Shown in pieces: positions 33,263-44,559 of a stretch of DNA of 64,000 nt. Made by a program: the position numbers and the translations under genes. Numbering within the stretch: the first letter of the stretch is position 1; every line of letters starts with the position of its first letter. Source of the stretch: Dipteris shenzhenensis (Eukaryota > Polypodiophyta > Polypodiopsida > Gleicheniales). Below the pieces are notes generated by a model that did no database searches, was not told the origin of the DNA, and was given only the letters and a program-made list of their open reading frames with translations. The stretch is from the NCBI GenBank assembly GCA_047967505.1, contig CM106541.1, one strand, 5' to 3'.

Positions 33263-34735
33263 TTGGAATCCTCATCACTGTCCTCATCATCATCGTAGTC
33301 GCACTGGCTTGATCCCTGGCCTTCGTGAGCTACGCATGATCCCTAGCCCTCTTCAAAGTTGTGTAAGCCAAATCCCTCGTCATCACCGCCGCTCACCTCC
33401 ACTGATGGGACGTTTGAGCTTGCACCCTAAGAGTGAAACCATATTAATTGGAAATCAGATTGGAACTTATAGAATAAAACAATTTAAAAAGTGAGATTAC
33501 AAGTAGGAGTAGACTTATACCGTGTGAGTAGTCACCTTTGCCCAATCGACTATCACTCCCATGGCCTCCATCTCAATAAACCACAGCTTTGCTCCTATGT
33601 GGAACATGCGTCTCACCTCTTTGTTTGTGGAAAGGTGACCCGTCGCAGTTTGCTATGAGCCCAATTTATGGGAGTTAGATAAGGTGCATGCAATATGTAA
33701 TAAAACAAATAGAATAATAAATTAAATGAGAAGAAGTAGACTTACCACCCATGCCTCGAACGCCAACTATCCACCTGTCTCCTTGCAGCCCTCCTCTGAC
33801 TCTCAAAATTTTTGGGATGGTCCCAGTCTGCCTTGTTGGGTTTAGCCTTCCCCTTTGCGATGGAAGTACGCAAGGTTGACCTATGATGCTTCAAGACAGG
33901 ACACATGCGCTCTCGCATGTAATCCTCATTGAACTCCCAATTTGGGGGGTTAGGGTACTGTCTTTTAAATTTATCGATGACTGACTTATTCTTTTCGTCA
34001 TCTTGGCACTACCAGTTAGTAGCTATGCAGCTCTTGAAGTGGTGGCTCATCAACCGCCTCATGGTGGCCAGCACTTCTAAGTCCTTTTTATTTTCTATTA
34101 TCTCTCCAGCCCTAGTGATTTCATAGTATAGGTCCTCAAGCGAGAAAGGAGGAGTCATGGGAGTGGCATAGCTAGAGCAGGGGTGTTACTATGAGCACTT
34201 ACGGATTGAGGAGTAGCAAAGGGAGTGGGAGAGGGCAAGGGACCTGACTGGACGTACTAGGTCTCATGGCCAAGTGGAGACCTGTAGGGATGTGAGTGTG
34301 CTGACTCATCTACATCTCCCAAGTCAGCATAGTAGGTTTGACCCTTCCTACTCTTCCTTCCCTTATGATGGATACGACCAAGTGATGACCCCTCGGTTGA
34401 AGGGGCTAGAGGGGACGCCTGTCGAGTAGGTCCAGTCGTCAGTGTAGGAGAGGGAAGAGTTGAGGTCCTCTAGGATAGCAAAGAGAATAATCTCACTGCC
34501 TCCGCATCTGTCATTTGTGCGACAAACTCGTCGGGACTCCCGATGAAGCCATGGGCTGCTAGCAAAGGAGTTCCTTGAGGGGTAGTCACAGTGCTTGGCT
34601 CGAGAGGAGTTTGGCCAAGGGTAGTTGCAGGGGTAGGCCCTTGAGGAGTCGGCTAAGTGGAATCAAAGTCCTTTGGAGAGTAGAGATCATGAGGTCTCCT
34701 CCTGGTTTTCGTACTCATCGGACGTGCGACATGAT
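33250..34735 (-). pseudogene. TnpA-like pseudogene of CACTA-2
   Basis: The reverse strand reads MSTKTRRRPHDLYSP from about 34720, then a Pro/Thr/Ser-rich region. A core with YYEITRAGEI, QYPNPPNWEFNEDYM and DWDHPKNFESQRRAARRQ follows, then an acidic end (CDYDDDEDSDEDSNE and stop near 33250). Order and core motifs follow the CACTA-1 TnpA-like protein, including the acidic C terminus, although the proline-rich part differs. At least four in-frame stops occur, among them one after KDFDST and one after CIATNW. Confidence 0.7.
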
Positions 34736-35164
34736 CCCATGTCTAATTCAGGGGGATTGGACAAATGCAGTCACAAACACGAAAACAAAAACAAACATAA
34801 GAGCAGGTAAGAAGCAGAAAGACAATTAATTACTTAAGACAATTATGAAATTCAAACTCAATAAATTATGAAAAGACAATTAATCACTTGTGAAAATTAT
34901 GAAATGACATCAACGCAAAAAGGAAAATTATGAAAGGATAATTATTTACTTAAGACAATTATGAAAAGCTAGTTTTGAAATGACAAATATTTATGAAAGA
35001 CAAGTGGAATCCAAGAAGGTTTTCATATATAAAAAATATCGCCGAAAATACTATTGTTAAACAAGAGTTCTCATGTACAAAAAGAGAGCGCAAAATATGT
35101 CTCCAAAAATATGCTTAAGCAAAATCTGTCTCCAAAAGAAACATTCCAAAATAGTGGAGGAGGT

Positions 35165-35612
35165 CTACTACTGTGCATTACTGTCTGAGGTACTTTCCTC
35201 TTCCGAGCCGCTAAGCGGGTCACTGAGGATCTCATCCTCCACTTCTTCTAATATGCGGTCATACTCTTTAGGGATTATGTACTGGCAATCCACAAAGGCC
35301 TCCACACAACCCATTGTGTCCTTTATACAATCATCTTTGGTGCTCCAGCGGTCGTGGCGGTCTCTCCAAAACCTACGGAGATTCCATAGGTTGTGTCATG
35401 TCTTCCTCAGTCGCCCCTGCTCCACTACCCTTCGGCTTGGACCCCACCCATGTACACCCATCTGGACGTTGTACTTCACCCAGTCGCTATCGTGTGCAAT
35501 ATTCTCTTACATGATCTAGCAGAGAATCTATCTCTATAATTCGTGCGACGTGGGGAACTGGGTTGGGGTATTGGGAGGACAGCCATGGGTGAGGGCGTGG
35601 TTGTTCCATTTA
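35165..35612 (-). pseudogene. reverse-strand ORF with acidic end, unknown (CACTA-2 cargo)
   Basis: From MEQPRPHPWLSSQ near 35610, two frames carry protein-like text. DSDWVKYNVQMGVHGWGPSR and NLWNLRRFWRDRHDRWSTKD lead to an acidic tail (EEVEDEILSDPLSGSEEEST, then SDSNAQ and a stop near 35175). One frame change and one TGA interrupt it. CACTA-1 has no counterpart at this position. It could be a separated N-terminal exon of the accessory protein or a cargo gene. Confidence 0.35.
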
Positions 35613-35639
35613 GAATTTGTTTGAAAAAAAAAAGAACCA

Positions 35640-36400
35640 AATACAGCTAAGGAGCAAAAGAAAAGAACCGAATACGGCTAAGGAGAAAAGACAGAAAAGA
35701 GGGGGGAAATAAGAAAAGAGAGGGGAAAAGAGAGCAAATGCATATGCATATGAAAAGAGCAGAAAAGAGATGAAAGAGAGGGAAAAAGAAGAGAAGGACA
35801 CAATTGAAAGAGAGGAAGAGAGAATAAAAAAGAGAGGAGAAAAGAGAGAAGAGAGGATGAAAAAGTAGAAGGAAAAGAGAGGAAGAGAGAAAACATATGC
35901 TTATGCTTATGCATGGGCATATGAGCATATGCTCATGCATGAAAAGAGAAGAAAAAAGAGAGGGGAAAAGAAGAAAAGAGAGGCCTTGGGGAAAGAGAGC
36001 AAATGTATATGCGTTTGAAAAGAGAGAAAAAGAGATGAAAGAGAGGGAAAAAGAGAGGGAAAAAGAAGAGAAAGCATGTGCTTATGCTTATGCATGAGCA
36101 TATGAGCATATTCTCATGAATGAGCATAAGCATATGAGCATATGCTCATGCATCTACTTTAGCATATGAGCATAAGCATACGCAAATGCATATGCTTATG
36201 AAAAGAGAAGGAAGAGGGGAAAAGAGAAGCATATGAGCATAAGCTCATGCATAGCATACGCAAAAGGGAGGAAAAGAGAGTTGAGGAAGAAGAGGAAATA
36301 ATAGAGGGAGGAAAAGAGGTAAAGAGGGGAAGAAGAGGGAATAAGAGAAGAGAGGGGAAGAGAGGGTACCTATGCCGAGCCTATGCCCATCACTACAACT
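35640..36400. repeat. GAGAAAAGAG purine tract with ATGCATATGAGCAT palindromes
   Basis: Long runs of GAAAAGAGAG are interrupted by clusters of CATATGCATATG, GCTTATGCATGAGCATATG and CATATGCTCATGCAT. The ORFs on either strand here are products of low complexity. It lies in the middle of CACTA-2. Confidence 0.8.
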
Positions 36401-37035
36401 AGCGCTTAAGGCACTAGTTGCAGGCCAATGCAAATCATGGAAATAAAAATAGGAAAAGAGAGGAAGCACTTTCTTACCTAGAAAAGTCCCGCTCGGTGTT
36501 TCATGGACTGGCCCTACCAAAGAGAGAAAACATACCATTTTTCAGATAACTAGTTAGAGGAAGGAGGAGTTTGGAGAAGCAACTTTCCAAAGGCATTGGA
36601 TTGAGGGGACAAGCATAAGCCTACAAACAAGGAGAAAGCATGAAAGGAAGGGAAAGAGGAGGAAGAGAAATACCAAAAAGAGAAGAGGTGAGTCTTCTTT
36701 CTTTCATCAAATGTATTTTTTTGTCCTTAACCTCTAAAAATCAAGCATATAAATTAGCACATAGGCTTAGCAATGCAAGGAGACACATGCTTCAACACTC
36801 ACAAAACAAAATCTCACAAAAAATAAACCTACATTGCTTAAAGAGACACAACAGAGAGGGAGAAGGGTGGAGAGGGGGCACAAGTATTGGGAGAGGGGCT
36901 GGGTAGGGGTGAGGAGTGTCGGGAAGAGAGAAGGAAAGCGAGGTCGTGAAATATGAGGTTGGAGGAGAGATGTTTGCTTTTCCCAAAATAGAGTTGTGAA
37001 AGACGATTGCACAGGGTTTCGGGTTTTAGCCCCAA
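36401..37035. other. CACTA-2 internal sequence, no gene seen
   Basis: Purine-rich to neutral sequence without stable coding frames, between the low-complexity tract and the central palindrome array. Confidence 0.5.
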
Positions 37036-37145
37036 ATGTCGCTATATAGCGATGCTAGTTAGTTGCTATATAGCAACACTTAATATCCTAAAAGCATTGC
37101 TATATAGCGATGAAACAAGGCAAAGCGTCACTATATAGTGACAGT
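37036..37145. promoter_or_regulatory. CACTA-2 central GTCGCTATATAGCGAC array
   Basis: Four variants of the terminal-array palindrome lie immediately upstream of the TNP2-type gene start (37252), between it and the reverse-strand genes. The place matches the central array of CACTA-1, although the motif is unrelated. A promoter or autoregulatory role is inferred. Confidence 0.65.
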
Positions 37146-37251
37146 TCAAGGAACTTAATCTAAGGAGAGAGGAAAGGAGCTCATGGGTGGCTATTTTTTG
37201 GATCTTAATGGATTTCCTTGCATTTTGTGTTGTGATTTTGGAGGTGTGTAG

Positions 37252-40200
37252 ATGGAAGGGACGAGTGGAAGATCATCAAATGATGCTCCAACGCCGGGGA
37301 GTGCAGAGTGGCTTACGGAGAGGTTGTATTGTCATTGCACTCATTACAAGCGAGAAGTACGACATCAATGCTGTATGGTCATGCGCCACTTGCAGATGTA
37401 TGGGGAGGAGCCCGAACCAGTCTCGGGGGGGTCACTATGTACAAACCCTCTATATCACGTGCGTTCAAGGCCTATATTTAAAATCCCTTATCTGTAAAAT
37501 TTTTCATTAATAAAATGTACCCCTTTTCTATACAAATCTGTAATTTTTTTCCAAAACTATTTAAAATAGTCCCTTATGTATATTTATTTCTGTAAATTTT
37601 AGAAATAAAAAATATCCTTTTGTTGAACTCACGTGATAGATTTACATATGATGAGTGACCCCCCCGAGGAACCAGTACCCACCGTTGGTGGTGCAGGTGG
37701 TGATGGATCATCGGTAAGGAAATGCTATTTGAGTTCGTGATTAATATTGCATGCATACATGACACAAAACCTTGAAACAGGATGAGGAAGGTGGTGAGGG
37801 TGTGAGTATACCTTCACACTTTGAGCAGGAGTATAGTCTCTCAGATGTGCAAGATGCTGACGAGGGTATGGTGGACTCTAATGGATTCTATTTTTAGGAA
37901 AAGTGCTACATTACATGTACATGTGATGTCCGAGTCTGAGGCCAATATCCGAGAGTTACAATCAACACAATTGTACGAGGGTGCTAGGATGCCAGAACTA
38001 CGGGCTTGTCTCTAAATCTTGAATTTGCAAGAAAAGTATGGGTGATTGGATACAAGTGTCTCGGTCTTAATGGGGTTAGCTCCCACATTAATTTGTCTCA
38101 TTATTTGGATATTGTTTGTTTTGAAAATCATCATAGTTTCATATTATTCGAAGCCTATGTATGTTTGAATTGCACTAGGTTGCTCCAGAAGACGTTGCCT
38201 GCACCAAATACCATGCTCGCGTCAAGAGATGAGGCGAAGAAGATGCTGACAACGGTGGGTATGGATTATGATACCATCCATGCTTGCCGTAATGATTGTA
38301 TTCTCTTTCGTCATGAGCATGGAGATTTGGCTACTTGTCCGGAGTGTGGGGAACAACGATATAGACATGACTTGCAACATGAGTAGATCCCGGTAAAGGT
38401 CTTGAGACACTTTCCCATCATTGCTAGAATACATCACATGTTCCGATGCAAATCCAGAGTGGAGTTAATGACTTGGCATGCATCTCATTAATCCACTGAT
38501 GACACATTGAGGATTCTTGCAGATTGTGCAGTTTGGAAGCACATAGACAATCAATGGCTCAACTTTGCGAGGGAGCCACGCAACTTACATCTTGGGCTCT
38601 CGCCATGGACGGCGTGAACCCTTTCGGGTTGTGCTCGACATCTTGGTCGACATGGCCCATAGTCTTGGTGAATTACAATATCCCACCATGACTAACAATA
38701 AAGAAGGGACACCTCATGCTTGCACTACTTGTGCCAAGGAAGTACAAGGCCAAAAATATGGATGTATACATGGTACCTTTGATAGATGAGTTACAGATCT
38801 TATGGAGAGGAGTGCAGGTCTTTTGATATTTCCAGAGCTCCTACACATAATAATGACATTTTGGTTAGGGGAATCTTGATGTGGACCATGCATGACTACC
38901 CAAGATATGGAGAGTGCACAGGTACGTGGTTGTGTCTTTATATGTATAATATATGATTATGCTTTTATGACTCTCTTTCGCACACATGTCTTATACTAAT
39001 ACATTCATGCATGCATGCAGGACTTGTTACAAGTGGGTACCATGCTTGTCCTGTTTGTGGATCGGGTTTGAAACTGCTTGCACGATACTCCAAACATATG
39101 AGGAAAAATGTTTATGAAGATCATGCTCGATACCTTCCGCTGGACCATCTCACGTGTGGAGGCCAGCTTGATCCACCACTACCATATTTGAAAGCAAGTG
39201 ACTGGATTCAGGCTTGGAGGGCGAATGGAGAGGAGCCTCCTGGTGGTATGAAGAGGCTATCCATCTTTTATGAACTTCCTTATTGGGGTCAGTTAGAAAT
39301 CAATCATCTCTTAGATCACATGCATATCTTCAAGAATGTGGGGGCTACTATTTGGGCATACTTGGTTGGTTCCAAAGACTTGAGAGGAGTGAGAAAACTT
39401 GCACGCTATGAATAGGATGCCTTGTTTGTGGCCCCAAGTGCATGCTCATAAAGTTGTTCTCTCAAAACTAACATGGATCCTCTCCAAGAGAGAGGAGGCA
39501 GCAGTCAAGGCAAACATTATCTCTTTTCAAACACTGACAGGGTACATGCGTTGCTTGAAAGGAGCACTTTCAAAGGACAATAAGCTTAGTGGGCTCTCCC
39601 ATGATTAGCACAAGGTCTTACAGGTATTCTAAGCAGTAGGATTAGTGTATCGATAATCACGATGCATTAGTGTAATTATGATTATGTTATATTATTAACA
39701 TGACTTCTTTGTTGCTTGGATAGTTCATCCTCCCAATTATAGTGAAAGGGTGCTTACAAGAAGATGTTAGAAATGCTATATTCAAGATCAGTGGTATTGT
39801 GAGGTATGCTTACTATCAAATCGCATTGATTGCATTTTCTTCTATTTAAGTTGAATAATCTGTAAACTGGTTATGAATATATCTTATATGGGCATGTAAA
39901 ATAGGTGGATATCTCAAAAAGATATCTCTATATTGAGCATCGAGAAGGCTAGGGTGGACTCCATCGAAGCCGTATGCTTGCTTGAGAAGCACTTTCCCTT
40001 GAGCATTATGACAACTCAAGTGCACTTGCTTGTGCACATAGTTGATGAGGTGGCCATTGTAAGTACCGTTCATAGTCAGTGGATGTTTTTTCTCGAGCGG
40101 TTTATGAGAACTTTGAAGGGATTTGTAAGGCAAAGAGCAAGACCAGAAGCAAGCATGGCAGAGGGATGGCTTGTGCAAGAGTCATTAGTATATATCACAG

Positions 40201-41580
40201 AGTTTCTTGCATCCATGGATCCCGATATGCCACAAGCTTGGCATAACAAGGATGTTGATCACATCACTTGTGAGGTTCCCCAAGGAAAAGGGATTGAAAG
40301 ACATGAGCAAAAAGAAAATGGAGAAATTCAATAAGTTTTGAATCCTTAATAGCAAGGAGATGCAAAAGTGGATTGAGAGATATGAAGCGGCCAAAGCAGA
40401 AAGAATAAATGCAAGGAGGAGATTCAAAGTAATGTACAGGCGATCGCAACCATATCCATGGGATCTCGCCCTTCTCCCTACTCACATGTCACTTGATTGG
40501 CTACAACTAGCTCTACGTAAAGCCAAACGTGATGGAGAGACAATAAACAAGCACGAGCGAGAGTTATCATCTAGATGTATGATGCATGTACGTTTCTTAC
40601 CTCTTGACATAATTAAGTAATTATTTATGGTAATCTACGCTATAAAATAGATGCATCCTCATTGTTTTATGATGCTCTTTTGCAGTACAAAAAGTACAGT
40701 GCATTATGGTCATATGGATGATATTTTTGCATTGAAATGCATCGATTCAAAGAGAGTCACATATGATTGTGGAGTGATGGCTAACTTCACACAAGATAGC
40801 TAAGCAAGTGCTTCGAATACCAATCTTCTCTCCTCGCAGTTGGATTATTGTGGGCCCATATGAAAAATCTATGAAATTGATTTCAGACAATTTAGTATTT
40901 TCATTCTTGATGTAAAATGGTTTAGAACTATTTACAACGGTCCCCATGTGACATTGAGGAAAGATAGTAGTGGTTTCTTTGCAATAGACTCCACTAAACT
41001 TTGGACCAATGAAAGTGATACTTTTGTTCTTCCCAAGCATTGTGAGCAGCTGCATACTAATAATTTAATTAATCGAAGCTTTCATTTTTAAAGATCCATT
41101 GGTACATGTACTTAAGCATAATTTCATATAATTGATGGCATTTAGCACCTATCTTCAATATAGGTGGTTTTTCATCTGGATTATTCTAATCCAAGATGGT
41201 GGTACGTGATTCAAGTTGCACCACGAAGTAAGTGAATTTTTGAAGATAGAGATATGGATATGGAGATGGTACTACCAATGTCAGATCCAATTGATCTAGA
41301 TGGATCTAGTGAAGAAGATGAAGATCACAATATGAGCCAAGAGGAAGATGCATATGCACATAATGACATCGTACGGGAGGAAGATGGAGATCACGATATT
41401 GAGGAAGAAGATGATGATCATCAAGAATCACCCAACTTCATTGAAGAAGATGATCAAGTCTTAGGTGAACTTACGATGCCAGACTACGATGATGATATAG
41501 GAGATCGACTCAGTATAGAGTTGGAGATAGACTTGTTTGGCGCTCAGGATGAAGCCGTTGATGTAAATGCTGTTCATTGA
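37252..41580 (+). pseudogene. TNP2-type transposase pseudogene of CACTA-2
   Basis: The order of domains follows CACTA-1. The start MEGTSGRSSND leads into the transposase-associated part (YCHCTHYKREVRHQC). Core motifs include YDTIHACRNDCILFRHEHG, CPECGEQRYRHD, AMDGVNPFG, LIDELQILW, CPVCGSG and LLDHMHIFKNV. The DUF4218-like part reads HIVDEVAIVSTVHS and FLERFMRTLKGFVRQRARPE, and the C terminus is acidic, ending VDVNAVH. A GTACGT donor (near 40588) and TTTTGCAG acceptor (near 40685) can be placed. Stops occur after RHDLQHE, after MTWHASH and after NYNIPP, with frame changes near 37900, 39410 and 40330. A MITE lies in the first exon. LLDHMH replaces the usual LLDPMH. Confidence 0.85.
37422..37669. 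mobile_element. MITE copy A, 248 bp, inside the CACTA-2 transposase
   Basis: Termini CTCGGGGGGGTCACT are perfect 15-base inverted repeats. GAACCAGT is duplicated on both sides (37414-37421 and 37670-37677), an 8-bp duplication typical of hAT elements. CACGTG occurs near both ends. The copy has no coding capacity. It interrupts exon 1 of the TNP2-type gene after GEEPEPV, so it arrived after CACTA-2. Confidence 0.92.
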
Positions 41581-41744
41581 TTTTTTTCACCTCAAACTTT
41601 GACATGAATATATGAGCTTCAAACTTGATGTACATGCTCTTGTACTTTCATTCTTTCAAAGGATCAAACATGTATGAAAAGAAAAAGAAATTATCATTGG
41701 GAAAAACTATCTTTAAAGGTCAGTATGGGAAAAACCACTCTCTA

Positions 41745-41812
41745 TAAAACGTCGCTATATAACGACCTTCTACAAGTCTGGTAAATGTCGCTATATAGCG
41801 ACACTTTTTTAA
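41745..41812. repeat. CACTA-2 right array
   Basis: Two GTCGCTATATAGCGAC-type palindromes (one ending ATAACGAC) occur about 90-150 bp inside the right terminus. Confidence 0.8.
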
Positions 41813-41898
41813 ACCTGCTTTGTTTATTGATGATTGGCGCCCTACGTGCGCTAAACGTTGGCGCTTAACTGTCAGAATAAAGCCCGTGTGTAGTAGTG

Positions 41899-42467
41899 AC
41901 TAAGCAAAAGAAGAGAAGAAGAATGAAATAACCTAAAGCTCTGGGATGAGAAGGTGCAACCTAATCAGGTGAGGAATACAATGTTGAGGGTTGCAAGGAT
42001 TACTAATTTAAAAATTGCTCGATGTAGTAGGAGCAAGCTTGATCATAGATGAAAAAAATTGTTGGTGGTGCAAGGGACTTCTAGGTCTAGCTATGGTGAT
42101 GGAGAAGGTTTTGAACCATCTTAAAAACCAACGTTCTCTATGTAACTACTTTGGCTCAAGTAGCAAATCATTAACCGTGCTTAAGAGAAAGCAATGGAAA
42201 GCTATTGAAAAGCTAGCAATGGAAAGCTATTGAAAAGCGACTTATGATCTCAGATCTTAAAAAAGTCAAGGCTCTCTATGTAACCAACTCGCAAATCATT
42301 AAGAGTGCGTGAGGGGAAGCAATGGAAAGCTATTGAAAACTGTGTAAAGCAAAAAGAAATGCAACTACAGTAAAACCTCATCAGTGGTTTTGTCGCCCTC
42401 ATTCACGCCATCCGTCTCGAGGCTGCCTCGTCCCCCTACCTGTCCACACGTTTTGCGCTTTGATCCC
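41899..42467. repeat. gap with local duplication
   Basis: AGCAATGGAAAGCTATTGAAAA occurs three times (near 42190, 42215 and 42317). A longer block with CTCTATGTAACNA and GCAAATCATTAA is duplicated. No gene apart from the next entry. Confidence 0.6.
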
Positions 42468-42902
42468 ATGACACTTCGCTGGTTCCTAGTTTTCCTCGCT
42501 CTCTGCCTCGCCCTTCCGTTCTTCTACGCTCGTCGTAACTGCCCCGAGATCTACAGTACGATCCATCCTGTCCCTGATGCAGTTCCCGACTGGTTGGATC
42601 CGGAATTATTTGACGATCCTCCTTTTCCCATGGGACTCAATGGAGTGTTGAAGGACGAAAGAAGCCTCGCCCACGGACGACATATCCAAACACCCGAATT
42701 CTTCACGCACACATGGATGGACCCTGATCTAGGGGACCGTGTTGGGCAGCTCACCTATGACTCCGAAGCTCTGAAACCTGGCGATCGACTGCTTGAGGAG
42801 CAAATGGAGAGGTTGGAAGCGGACTTCACCGATGAACCCATAAACGAAGAGTGGATGCAGGATTGGTTGAAGAGCGACCCATTGTTTGAGGAAGCCGACT
42901 AA
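42468..42902 (+). CDS. 144-aa protein with N-terminal membrane segment, candidate host gene
   Basis: The ATG at 42468 is chosen because it opens directly on a hydrophobic segment (LRWFLVFLALCLALPFFYARR) that fits a signal anchor. The frame is open further upstream but without another ATG. The rest is acidic and Pro/Asp-rich (PDAVPDWLDPELFDDPPF, EEQMERLEADFTDEP, WLKSDPLFEEAD), with repeated DW and WMxD motifs. GC content and codon choice differ from the AT-rich flanks, and the frame has no repeats. I do not recognise the family. It could also be a single exon of a larger gene. A membrane-anchored small protein is the most that can be said. Confidence 0.55.
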   Translation: MTLRWFLVFLALCLALPFFYARRNCPEIYSTIHPVPDAVPDWLDPELFDDPPFPMGLNGVLKDERSLAHGRHIQTPEFFTHTWMDPDLGDRVGQLTYDSEALKPGDRLLEEQMERLEADFTDEPINEEWMQDWLKSDPLFEEAD

Positions 42903-43553
42903 GTGCAAATTGCCAGCCAAGGTTGACCTCATGAATTCATTGATTTAAAAGATCTGCGGCTTGCCACTTGCGGAGTATGCTTTCTGCAAAAGAAGATGTT
43001 ATCATCCTATGAGCTAGTAACTCGCAATTATTGAGTACATATATCTTGGGTCACAATTGTGTTTAAATATATTGACCGACTATGAGTAATTACTATAGAC
43101 ACTTCTATAACTCGTAGCGCAAATTATGTTTGAGTTCACTTATTTTGAATCGAAACTCAGAAGACAATAAATTCATGATATATTTGTAAGACAATAAAAA
43201 CATGATATATTTGTTACATCATTGGTAAACATGGTGCGGTAGGCTGCCAAAGGGGAAAGGCAGAATGAATGACAAAATCTTTATTAAATTAACAATTTTT
43301 TAAATTAAAATGAAATATGTATGTGGAGAATATTTGACTTGTCGTTATATTAATTCACAAATGATAATGTTAATGCTTGGAAGAATGAGAACACTATAGC
43401 AGAATTCAAAATTGTATATTTAGAAAGATGTTATTTAACTACATGTAGATGATTGCAAAAAGATATTACAAGAATGAATAATAAATGATATGAACTGTAT
43501 TCCGAAAGTTTGAAAATGAAGTCATATAAATGATATTGTTATTTAAATGAATT
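42903..43553. other. AT-rich gap, no gene seen
   Basis: Low-GC sequence with a short duplication (ACAATAAA...CATGATATATTTGT near 43166 and 43190). Confidence 0.55.
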
Positions 43554-43750
43554 TGTTACACTTCAAGTAGTTATAATACTTTTTGGAGCTCGCAAGGTTT
43601 CCTTTTATGTTATTGTAACCCTTTGAGCGCGATGCTAACCCTATACCCTAATTGTATATAAGTGTGTATTCCTTTATTTTTCAATAGAGTAGGTTTCTAT
43701 GGTGTACTCTCTCACTCCCACTCTCTCTCCCTCTCCTCTCCACTTTAACA
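43554..43750 (+). repeat. probable short copia-type LTR
   Basis: It opens TGTTACACTTC and closes CTTTAACA directly before TGGTAATAGATGCC (43751 on), a variant of the copia primer binding site. A CT-rich 3' end resembles the other LTRs here. At 197 bp it is short, and no coding part follows. Confidence 0.45.
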
Positions 43751-43764
43751 TGGTAATAGATGCC

Positions 43765-44559
43765 AAGCACCAATAGGGCCTATAATCTAGGCAAATTTTG
43801 AAGTTAATTGTGAAAGGTGCTGAGCTTATACATGTATGTTTCCTTTCATGTGAAGCTGGTTTTTACTCCATCCTCCAACGTCTTCATGTTTCTTTTGAGC
43901 ATGCAAATCTATATTTTTCAGTCCCAAGTTGTAAAGGGTTGTAGTGACCATTTTTGTCTAAGAAGCTGATCTACATTTTGAGCTATATGAAGGAGTAATG
44001 ATCATTTGTATGATTCATGCTCATGTTGAGATTTATTAACAAACTTGTGATAAGGCAACAGCCTTCGGAGTGTGGTTGACACTAAGAGGAGGAGTTGTAT
44101 CTGTAGACTCCAACGAGACTTCAATTAGGACTATCATTCCATTGGTATCAATAGCTCATCTTTGAAGTTCAAATCTATGGGTAGTGATCTATTCATGTTG
44201 ATCAATCTTACTAGATTGCACAACTTCTTGCACCTTGTCATAGTTTTTAGCCTACCAATGTGGTGCTTTTTGTTTATTGAACATGTCCCAAACGAACTTG
44301 ATTCTCTTAAAGTAATTTCCTCCATCAGGCAATGTTATAAACATGGTCCACACACTTGGTTCCACTTCAAAAACTCACTCAAGATTTGTCTAATCTTTCC
44401 TTTGTTAATGAGATTATGCTATGATTTGGACTCACCTTCATGGATTAAATATTCATGTAATCATGTGCACTTATGTGTGATATACATCAATGAACATTTT
44501 GTAAAATAAAGCATGAAATGCTGACAAAACCTTGTTGGTCCAAAAATAAGAGAAATTAG
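43765..44559. other. gap, no gene seen
   Basis: A possible leader of the element whose LTR ends at 43750. Short ORFs on both strands (44134-44509) are mutually antisense and show no motif. Confidence 0.5.

Larger units (their letters stand above)
32701..41898. mobile_element. CACTA-2: decayed CACTA transposon, 9.2 kb
   Basis: The left end is CACTACAAGGAACAG. The right end, reverse complement, is CACTACTACACACGGGC. Only the first six bases agree firmly, but the ACT duplication, the paired GTCGCTATATAGCGAC arrays and the gene content fix the limits. It carries a TnpA-like pseudogene and another ORF on the reverse strand, and a TNP2-type pseudogene on the forward strand, the same layout as CACTA-1. 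A MITE has inserted into the transposase gene. Both main genes contain stops, so the element is not autonomous. Confidence 0.85.

Noticed and set aside
35610-36133. Phe/Leu/Ser-rich ORFs that look like membrane proteins
   Set aside because: Antisense of a GAAAAGAGAG purine tract; no stable unique sequence.
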